Made by a program: the position numbers and the translations under genes
Notes under the pieces: generated by a model
The model's database searches: none
Told to the model about the DNA's origin: nothing
What the model saw: the letters and a program-made list of their open reading frames with translations, nothing else
DNA from: a virus
Direction: 5' to 3' (one strand)
IMG/VR virus record: IMGVR_UViG_3300026292_000015
Span: 1 to 35,052 of that record
DNA: 35,052 nucleotides
Part shown: positions 29,238 to 35,052 of the stretch, in pieces
Numbering within the stretch: position 1 is the first letter of the stretch
How the letters are laid out: every line of letters starts with the position of its first letter

Positions 29238-29979
29238 TAGGGTTTGGCCAGTCTTGATTTAAAAATTTTGGAGGTGCCCATAGAAGAGAATGCTTGCCTA
29301 CCCATTGTCCTTCTAATGCGTATTCACCTGTTTTGTGTACTTTAATGTTTAATCCTATTGATGTCTTTTGTTCGTGTGATCCATTTGGTGTAGTAGAATG
29401 TTCTAACCAACCTGGAAATAGTAATAATGTATTTGGGAAAGATTCAACTGCTATATCCCTCTGTGTTGCAAAACACTCTAAATATGCTTGACTTAATGGG
29501 GAATGGAAGTTTATAATACCGTTATGTTGTCTGGTCCTATGATAATAGACACCAGCCAATTCCCATCCTGGATGTAAATGTTTCTCTTGACAGGTACCTT
29601 TAGGATACAGGTTCAACCAAGACTGAGGTATTTCGAAGTTATCGTGCCCTATGTAATGCGTACAGCATTCCTTAATAAAGTTCGTTAAATTCGGTACCCT
29701 ATCGGCATAACCACCAAGAAAATTACGTCTTTCTCCAGTTTCATATACTGGATCAACGTCAACGTTTATTTCTTGCTGTTCTTCTTCTCGAATGAAGTTT
29801 ATTACATCCTCTACTTCATCATCAATCGCTGGAAAATTGTGTTCGTAGCGTACCACAGTAGAAGGGAACAGATCCATTACGGTCTCATTGATCCCACCTA
29901 TTGTTAGCTTTTCAGCTCTTGCTTTTGCTACAATATCTTCCCCTCCACGTGAGGAGGTTGCACCTGTATTCTGTACCAT
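29215..29979 (-). CDS. Putative 2OG-Fe(II) oxygenase, copy 3 (minus strand)
   Basis: This third TIGR02466-like oxygenase has the metal pattern HLH at residues 134-136 in KHLHPGWELAGVYYHRTR, distal H194 in LFPGWLEHSTTPN, and K205 in EQKTSIGLNIKV at the place of the usual Arg. LFPSTVVRYEHNFP near residue 37 is the family start, after an extra 30 N-terminal residues. The frame is open from 30039, but a late promoter at 30000-30007 lies inside that part, and the ATG at 29979 is preferred. It is closest in its core motifs to copy 1 at 6776 (both GVYYH and WLEH). The gene is divergent from the one at 30018. The substrate is unknown. Confidence 0.82.
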   Translation of the reverse strand: MVQNTGATSSRGGEDIVAKARAEKLTIGGINETVMDLFPSTVVRYEHNFPAIDDEVEDVINFIREEEQQEINVDVDPVYETGERRNFLGGYADRVPNLTNFIKECCTHYIGHDNFEIPQSWLNLYPKGTCQEKHLHPGWELAGVYYHRTRQHNGIINFHSPLSQAYLECFATQRDIAVESFPNTLLLFPGWLEHSTTPNGSHEQKTSIGLNIKVHKTGEYALEGQWVGKHSLLWAPPKFLNQDWPNPNEGQKSS

Positions 29980-29999
29980 AATATAGAATCTACTAAAAT

Positions 30000-30007
30000 T
30001 ATTTATT
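30000..30007 (-). promoter_or_regulatory. Late promoter for the minus-strand oxygenase
   Basis: Read on the minus strand this is AATAAATA, one mismatch from TATAAATA, 20 bases before the ATG at 29979 and inside the divergent gap of 38 bases. It supports the shorter oxygenase start. Confidence 0.5.
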
Positions 30008-30017
30008 ACCTTTAGAA

Positions 30018-30242
30018 ATGGCTCTTTTTCAACAGACAAAAAAAGATGGGAGCGAATCTCCCACCTTAAAATGGTTAAAAAAACATCAGGTAAAGTCCAA
30101 GTGGTATTACTGGTTCTGGGGTATCTGTGCCGTTGCTGTTACAAGTGGTCAGGTCTATGTAGGTACGGGATACAGACAAATGGCAGATTCAGTTGATAGA
30201 CTGGGACTTTCTCTGAGTGAATTAATTAGGAAGTCAAACTAA
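30018..30242 (+). CDS. Small membrane protein, 74 aa
   Basis: The N-terminal 28 residues are polar and Lys-rich; one hydrophobic segment follows (YYWFWGICAVAVTSGQVYVG), then a helical soluble end (RQMADSVDRLGLSLSELIRK). A single membrane span is likely. It is divergent from the third oxygenase, and its stop overlaps the 3' end of the minus-strand twin-CX3C gene. No family is recognised. Confidence 0.6.
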   Translation: MALFQQTKKDGSESPTLKWLKKHQVKSKWYYWFWGICAVAVTSGQVYVGTGYRQMADSVDRLGLSLSELIRKSN

Positions 30243-30395
30243 CACTTCCTTACATAGTCGTCTGCAGTAACTCTGATTGTCGTCACACTCAATTAGGCAG
30301 TCGAAGTAGTCATTTATTTGATCGTCATTATCGTAACCATCTTCATCTACAGCGTTCCAATTTGCTAATTGGTTATGTGATAACAGGTTATGCAT
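30234..30395 (-). CDS. Small twin-CX3C acidic protein, 53 aa (minus strand)
   Basis: On the minus strand a 53-codon frame runs from ATG at 30395 to TGA at 30234-30236, behind a strong Shine-Dalgarno (ACGGAGG, about 9 bases before the ATG). The product begins MHNLLSHNQLANWNAVDEDG, has an Asp-rich middle, and ends with DCLIECDDNQSYCRRLCKEV, i.e. C-x3-C-x6-C-x3-C. Two CX3C turns on paired helices can form a disulfide-linked or metal-binding hairpin. It overlaps the plus-strand gene end by 9 bases. The ribosome site and the regular Cys spacing support a real gene. Function unknown. Confidence 0.68.
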   Translation of the reverse strand: MHNLLSHNQLANWNAVDEDGYDNDDQINDYFDCLIECDDNQSYCRRLCKEVLV

Positions 30396-30513
30396 TGAAT
30401 TTAGCCTCCGTTGAATGTTTGAATTGAAAAATTACAAAGTAATTTCAAATCATCTTGTTCTCCTTATGCTACACTATATAGGCTACAATATCCTCACTTG
30501 CTAACAAAAATTT

Positions 30514-30735
30514 ATGCCTAGTCCAGTTATTATTGATGAAACCGAGCACATCACAGTGGCGGTAGAGGGTGATAAATCACCTACAGAAATTTACAATGAT
30601 CTGATTTCTAGAATCGAAGATATCGGATCACGCAAACCAGAAGTTAGGCAAAAATGTATTGCTTTGCTCTGCTTAATTCGTGGAACTAATTTTGTATCTA
30701 ATAAAACACACCCTGCTGCCAGTTTAGGCAAATGA
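30514..30735 (+). CDS. Hypothetical protein, 73 aa
   Basis: The product (MPSPVIIDETEHITVAVEGD, then SPTEIYNDLISRIEDIGSRK) has two strands and two or three helices, with two Cys in IALLCLIRG. No family is recognised. The region from 30396 to 30513 upstream is non-coding on the plus strand and contains CTACACTATATAGGCTAC, a pair of GCTAC direct repeats around a CTATATAG palindrome, which may include a -10 element (TATAGG) with TTGTTC 16 bases upstream. Downstream lies a perfect late promoter for the fibre block. Confidence 0.6.
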   Translation: MPSPVIIDETEHITVAVEGDKSPTEIYNDLISRIEDIGSRKPEVRQKCIALLCLIRGTNFVSNKTHPAASLGK

Positions 30736-30742
30736 TACCGTG

Positions 30743-30750
30743 TATAAATA
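30743..30750 (+). promoter_or_regulatory. Late promoter of the fibre block
   Basis: A perfect TATAAATA lies 28 bases before the GTG start at 30779, in the gap after the 73-residue gene. Confidence 0.7.
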
Positions 30751-30778
30751 AAGTTGTACGAACTACTGCCTGAGCTAA

Positions 30779-32104
30779 GTGGGAACAAAAAGAATTTCAC
30801 AATTAGATACTCTGGCTGATGAGGTACTTACTGGCGAAGCAATTATGCCAGTCGTTATCTCTGATCCTTTGATTCCAAATAGGAAAGCAAAGATTAATCA
30901 GTTATTTAAAGGAGTGAGTGCGGGATCCCAGACGGCTCCTGGACTTTGTTTTGATTTGGACAGGGACACAGGTCTCTATCAATCCGCATATGATGAGATA
31001 GGTCTCGCTTTTGGTACATCATCAATGTACTATAGGAAGCAGGGAAACGCAGATGGATCTGCCACTATTAGATTGATTGCAAGTGATACAACCTCTGCTA
31101 ACGTTAACATTGATTTACGACCGCAGGGTTCTGGTAAATTCCTTGTTAATGGTCCAACAGAGTTAATTGATACGAACTTTTACATTGCTGACGATCAGAA
31201 CCCTGATAAGAAAGCAAAGTTTGAGGTATCTGCTGTATCTACTGGTGCTGGTATTCGTACGTTTGCTTTACCAAGTACAGGAAGTTTTACTTCTACTACT
31301 TTGATCGGTAATGATACCGCACAGACTATTAGTAATAAGACTATCATCATTCAGGATGGTAACCTACAGATTGTGGGTTCATCAAATGCTGGTAAGATAG
31401 CACTATTTGAAACTGACTCTTGGGAAGCACCTGTAACTCACATCTACAGACTCCCTGATTATGGTACTTCTGCATCTCAGAGTACAATACTTGATACTAT
31501 TACAGAACAGGACATAAGTAATAAGAATTTAATTAACCCTACTGTATCAGATATCGCTTCTGGTGATCCAAATAACCCGACACCTGAAGTATTATTAGAT
31601 GCTGGTGATCTCACCACTAACAGAATTGTAAAATTCCCAGACCAGTCTCTTACTATTGCTGGTACGGAATCTACACAAATTTTAAAGAACAAGACGTACT
31701 CTGGACCTTACTTTAGTAAGGAAGCAGATGCTACCGCTCGTGTTTATTTTGACCTGACGGAAGTTCAAGGTGCACAGACACTTAGATATGACTTCCCTAC
31801 TGCATCACTAAATACAAATATACTTTCAAATAACACACTTGTAACAACTAAAGCGACACAGGTACTCGAAAACAAGAGTATTAAGGAACTTAAGTTAATT
31901 GATGGTGTTGATGAAACGAAACAGGTATTCCTGGATCTAGGTAATCTTGAAGGTACAAGAACTATTAAGTTCCCTAATGCAGATGCTACACTCCTATCAA
32001 CAGAAAACGTTGGTAGTGTTGGTGTTGCATTCGGAGGTCCAATTTCGGCACCAGATCTGGGTGGCAGACTCAGAATACAACAACACTTTATAGCAGGTTG
32101 GTAA
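30779..32104 (+). CDS. Repetitive tail fibre/baseplate-associated protein, 441 aa
   Basis: The protein starts with GTG at 30779 (GTKRISQLDTLADEVL), the only suitable start behind the late promoter. From about residue 170 it contains repeated modules, each with a xFPxx or xLPxxG strand followed by an NKT/NKS/NKN turn: TISNKTIIIQDG, DISNKNLINP, ILKNKTYSGP and VLENKSIKEL. This LP...NKT repeat is typical of phage fibre shafts. The first 165 residues form a separate head domain. A fibre or baseplate-associated role is inferred; the T4 counterpart is not clear. Confidence 0.7.
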   Translation: MGTKRISQLDTLADEVLTGEAIMPVVISDPLIPNRKAKINQLFKGVSAGSQTAPGLCFDLDRDTGLYQSAYDEIGLAFGTSSMYYRKQGNADGSATIRLIASDTTSANVNIDLRPQGSGKFLVNGPTELIDTNFYIADDQNPDKKAKFEVSAVSTGAGIRTFALPSTGSFTSTTLIGNDTAQTISNKTIIIQDGNLQIVGSSNAGKIALFETDSWEAPVTHIYRLPDYGTSASQSTILDTITEQDISNKNLINPTVSDIASGDPNNPTPEVLLDAGDLTTNRIVKFPDQSLTIAGTESTQILKNKTYSGPYFSKEADATARVYFDLTEVQGAQTLRYDFPTASLNTNILSNNTLVTTKATQVLENKSIKELKLIDGVDETKQVFLDLGNLEGTRTIKFPNADATLLSTENVGSVGVAFGGPISAPDLGGRLRIQQHFIAGW

Positions 32105-32111
32105 TTAACAA

Positions 32112-34013
32112 ATGACAGCAGGAAGACTCGCTGCCGTATCCCCCGCAGCAACAACAAATACGGTACTATACAGTTCTCACATTGGAATAACCACCAGTGG
32201 TGTGTTACACGTAGCCAACAGATCTGGTTCTGGTATTACCTATAGAGTGGGACATAAGGATTACAGTCAAGTTTTAACACTTGATGCTAACACCTATGAC
32301 TTTAAGAAAGGTAACCCTATCACAAAGTATAAATTAGCACTCAATCCAGGATTGACGCAATCTACTGCGACACCAGGTTTGGGAGTTGTATCGGATCAAG
32401 GTAACTGGAGTGCACGTATAGGGGATGTTGTACGTACTACCACAACTACCACATATTCTACAAAGGTAAAGAGAACAGGAGACTTATTTATTGACTCCAC
32501 AACTGGTTCTGGAACATTCGTTGGTGGCGAGGCTATTACTGCTGGTACGTCTGGTCTAGCTGGAGTTTTCCGTGGTATTGGTACTTCAACAATATCACTA
32601 GAACTTGATGATATTGCTTCAGGAGATACTGCTATTAAATTTACAACTGCTGATAATATGGCAGTGAATGATTATATTGTGTTTGATGCTGATAATGCTG
32701 CTGCTGAAGTCGCAACCATTACTGGTATCGCATTCTATAACTCACCAACTAATACAGGAGGTGCTACCGTAACTGTTACTCGTGGTACATTTGGTACTAC
32801 TGCTGTAGCACATACACCTGGTCAATACCTTCAGGCATATACTCCATCTGGAACAACAACTACTATTAACGAGGGTCAGGTATATCAGTCTACTGACTTA
32901 ACAGTGACTGTTACTAATGGTACTACTGTAGTATCAGGACAGCATATACTTATAGGTAACGAAGTTCTACTTTGTACTGCTGTTGCTGGTAATGACCTTA
33001 CAGTTGAGCGTGCACAGTGGGGAACCACAGCAGCGAACCATAACGATGGTGCTACTGTTACACCATTGGTTGCTACTGCTGGTGCTACTGGTGCTGCAAA
33101 ATGGTTTACTGCTGAGGAAACATTAACTGGTGCTGGTGGTGCAACTATAGATACACCTCTCACATTAACTGTTACTTCTAACATTGGATTCCAGAGTAGA
33201 TTTATTTGGTCTGAAACAGCAGGAGAAGAAATAATACCTGATACTCAGTTTACTGTTGATAAGGATAGAACTTATCGATGGGACATATCAGACGCTAGTA
33301 ACTCTTCCTTAGCATTTAGATTCTCTGATGTTAACGAAGGTACAAACGCTACACCTACTGCTGGTACAGAATTTACTACAGGTGTAACGAAGGTCGGTAC
33401 CGCAGGATCTGGAGGTACAGCATATATTGAAATTTCAATAACTGCTAATACTCCTGACCCTCTATACTACTATGCTGATGGTACTGCAGGATATGCAGGA
33501 AACATTGATGTAGTACAGGATCCAGTCTTTGACTCAATATACGTTTATGACGTTGAAGGTGGTACACCTGTAACTGGTAACACATTTGTTGTTGGTACTG
33601 CAACTCAAACCTTAGGATCACCAACACCTGGTGCTTGGGGTTATGTTCAGAAATGGAACAAAGGTGTTTCTGCTGATCTGACGATTACTTGGGGTGGCAA
33701 CACTACACCTTTTGCTGGTAGTGACACCTTTGTTGATACTCCACCTATTCAAGGTATAGGTACAAGACAAGTAGCAACGGTTAGTTCTGTTACTGATGCT
33801 AATGCTTTAGTAAATGAAGATTACCTATTTTATGATAAGACTTGTGCTGCAAATGACACTAATGAGCACAAGGGTATTGTTATCGGACCTGGTTCACACA
33901 TAGTTGTGTACGCATCTGATACTAATGCTACTTTCCAACTTAATGGATTTGAGAATCAAGTTGGTGACTATAGTCAAACTCAATATCAACCCCCTGCAGG
34001 TAGCACTCCTTAA
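32112..34013 (+). CDS. Repetitive virion structural protein, 633 aa
   Basis: A Thr/Gly/Ala-rich beta protein follows the fibre gene with a 7-base gap. It holds at least two related modules: VTRGTFGTTAVAHTPGQYLQ near residue 225 and VERAQWGTTAANHNDGATV near residue 295, each preceded by a strand pair (VNDYIVFDAD..., SGQHILIGNEV). The N-terminal 110 residues form a domain of another type. The C-terminus ends in a polar tail. No enzyme motif or signal peptide is visible. A tail fibre or neck decoration role is inferred from composition and its setting between two structural genes. Confidence 0.68.
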   Translation: MTAGRLAAVSPAATTNTVLYSSHIGITTSGVLHVANRSGSGITYRVGHKDYSQVLTLDANTYDFKKGNPITKYKLALNPGLTQSTATPGLGVVSDQGNWSARIGDVVRTTTTTTYSTKVKRTGDLFIDSTTGSGTFVGGEAITAGTSGLAGVFRGIGTSTISLELDDIASGDTAIKFTTADNMAVNDYIVFDADNAAAEVATITGIAFYNSPTNTGGATVTVTRGTFGTTAVAHTPGQYLQAYTPSGTTTTINEGQVYQSTDLTVTVTNGTTVVSGQHILIGNEVLLCTAVAGNDLTVERAQWGTTAANHNDGATVTPLVATAGATGAAKWFTAEETLTGAGGATIDTPLTLTVTSNIGFQSRFIWSETAGEEIIPDTQFTVDKDRTYRWDISDASNSSLAFRFSDVNEGTNATPTAGTEFTTGVTKVGTAGSGGTAYIEISITANTPDPLYYYADGTAGYAGNIDVVQDPVFDSIYVYDVEGGTPVTGNTFVVGTATQTLGSPTPGAWGYVQKWNKGVSADLTITWGGNTTPFAGSDTFVDTPPIQGIGTRQVATVSSVTDANALVNEDYLFYDKTCAANDTNEHKGIVIGPGSHIVVYASDTNATFQLNGFENQVGDYSQTQYQPPAGSTP

Positions 34014-34018
34014 GGCGG

Positions 34019-34026
34019 GATAAATA
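34019..34026 (+). promoter_or_regulatory. Late promoter before the last gene
   Basis: GATAAATA has one mismatch (first base) to TATAAATA and lies in the 36-base gap, 23 bases before the ATG at 34050. Confidence 0.5.
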
Positions 34027-34049
34027 TAAACATAAGGTTCATTAAGTAA

Positions 34050-35052
34050 ATGGCATTAACCCGTCTTAAGAATATCATCACGTCGAGGACTGGTCGTATT
34101 ATATACGTCAACCCCGACGATTTTGATGCATCGGATGCATACGACAACCGAGGTAACTCTGCTTTGCGTCCATTTAAGACGTTACAACGTGCCTTTCTTG
34201 AAGTATCTAGATTTTCATATAGAGTTGGACTTAGTAATGACGAATTTGACGCATTTAGTATATACCTCTATCCTTCTGAGTATGTAATTGATAATAGACC
34301 TGGTACTGCACAGTACACTGAAATTACACCATTTGATGAAAATACAAATTTCGATCTAACCTCTTCTAACAATATTCTCCATAAGTTTAACTCAGTTAAC
34401 GGTGGAATCATTGTTCCCAGAGGTTGTTCTGTTGTTGGATCTGACTTACGTCGTACTAAGATAGTACCGAAATATGTACCATATCCTACAACACAAGCAT
34501 CACTTGGTATTACAACTGCTAACGAACCATCTGCCTCTGGTATATTCAAACTAACTGGTGGATGTTATTTCTGGCAACAGTCTTTCTTTGACGGTGACAA
34601 TAATGGAGTTTACTATCGTCCTGATATTGTTGACACTATTGCTCCAAACTTTTCTCATCATAAGTTAACTTGTTTTGAGTACGCTAATATTACAGACCTA
34701 GATCTGTACTATCAAAAGATTTCGAAGGCATACGCTACAATTCCTGATACTTCAGGTACTATCGCTCAAGACCAATTACAAGCAAGAGTTGAAGAGAACA
34801 GAATCGTTGGTCCAATTTCTGATGAATTTAGAGTATCTCAGATTATTAGAAATGGACAAACTGCTACAGCATTTACTGTTGACATTCAAGATAACCCGAT
34901 CAACCACGGTTTCTCTGTTGGTGTTGCAGTTAATATTGCTGGTGTTACTGGTCCAACTGAGGCAGACTCTAATCTTTATAATGGATCATTCCTTGTAACA
35001 TCTGCACAGGGTAACCAGTTTACCTATCAGATGTCCTCGGAACCAACAGGTA
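34050..35052 (+). CDS. Virion structural protein, pectin-lyase-like, 3' truncated by window
   Basis: The frame opens with ATG at 34050 and stays open to the end of the window (over 330 codons), so the gene is incomplete here. The product starts MALTRLKNIITSRTGRIIYV and continues with NSALRPFKTLQRAFLEVSRF, then a strand pair (FSIYLYPSEYVIDNRPG) and VPRGCSVVGSDLRRTKIVPKY. The layout of a short anchor, PFKTLQxA and GCSVVGSD-type turns is that of right-handed beta-helix (pectin-lyase-like) fibre or baseplate proteins of cyanophages. It follows two other structural genes with its own late promoter. Sugar-cleaving activity is not implied. Confidence 0.75.
   Translation, partial: MALTRLKNIITSRTGRIIYVNPDDFDASDAYDNRGNSALRPFKTLQRAFLEVSRFSYRVGLSNDEFDAFSIYLYPSEYVIDNRPGTAQYTEITPFDENTNFDLTSSNNILHKFNSVNGGIIVPRGCSVVGSDLRRTKIVPKYVPYPTTQASLGITTANEPSASGIFKLTGGCYFWQQSFFDGDNNGVYYRPDIVDTIAPNFSHHKLTCFEYANITDLDLYYQKISKAYATIPDTSGTIAQDQLQARVEENRIVGPISDEFRVSQIIRNGQTATAFTVDIQDNPINHGFSVGVAVNIAGVTGPTEADSNLYNGSFLVTSAQGNQFTYQMSSEPTG

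Noticed and set aside
29980-30039. Longer N-terminus for the third oxygenase
   Set aside because: A late promoter match lies inside this part and it would overlap the divergent gene at 30018; the ATG at 29979 avoids both.
1-35052. tRNA genes, CRISPR arrays, insertion sequences, attachment sites
   Set aside because: No cloverleaf-type TTCGA arm with matching acceptor ends, no regularly spaced repeats, and no transposase were seen in the few non-coding gaps.

Overview
The window is a piece of a T4-like marine cyanophage (a myovirus of Prochlorococcus or Synechococcus). The evidence is the combination of recognisable T4 core genes (32, 33, 4, 5, 26, 27-like, 48, 53, 54-like) with cyanophage-type host-derived genes: pcyA, cpeT, a CP12-like gene, purN, purC, phoH, thyX and a DUF1825 gene of a family otherwise known from cyanobacteria. 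The DNA is AT-rich and densely coded. Most neighbouring genes overlap by ATGA or TAATG, and T4-type late promoters (TATAAATA or close variants) sit in several of the few real gaps. No tRNA, CRISPR array or insertion sequence was seen.

Layout. 1-1871: small membrane peptides and two purine synthesis enzymes (PurN, PurC). 1926-6191: a ParB-like protein of unknown role and a 1069-residue virion or adsorption-type protein. 6188-9664: a block of small early or middle genes with a putative 2OG-Fe(II) oxygenase, a glutaredoxin, membrane peptides and ThyX, probably served by a good sigma70-type promoter at 6351-6379. 9695-12934: PhoH, a PD-(D/E)XK exonuclease, the late-transcription coactivator gp33, DUF1825 and the single-stranded DNA-binding protein gp32. 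12934-13859: a second oxygenase, with an intrinsic-terminator-like hairpin inside its 5' end, and a His-rich exported protein.

13856-15656 is an inverted pair of baseplate genes (53 and 48) on the minus strand, with no spacer on either side. 15657-27800 is a plus-strand tail and baseplate block: gp4 head completion nuclease, an unknown protein, gp54/tube-like protein, PcyA, a membrane protein, gp26, a small overlapping downstream frame, two paralogous tape-measure-like proteins, a gp27-like hub protein, the CP12-like protein and gp5. At the 3' end of gene 26 there is a canonical T-TTT-TTC slippery heptamer, and the -1 frame runs open into the next small gene. This is the G/GT layout of tail assembly chaperones and is the most interesting signal here.

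27803-30735 holds small proteins, the CpeT-like bilin lyase homologue with its own near-consensus promoter, and a short minus-strand segment (a third oxygenase and two previously unlisted small genes). 30779-35052 is a late block of repetitive fibre or baseplate-associated structural proteins, the last of which runs off the window.

Together the genes point to a phage that keeps host metabolism serving nucleotide and DNA synthesis (purine and thymidylate enzymes, redox protein, CP12 brake on the Calvin cycle), adjusts bilin chemistry (PcyA, CpeT), and then expresses tail and fibre genes from late promoters. Several small genes are reported here from direct reading: 5-85, 414-503, 1058-1189, 6405-6584, 19152-19319, 28985-29125, 29091-29237 (minus), 30234-30395 (minus), and the truncated gene from 34050.
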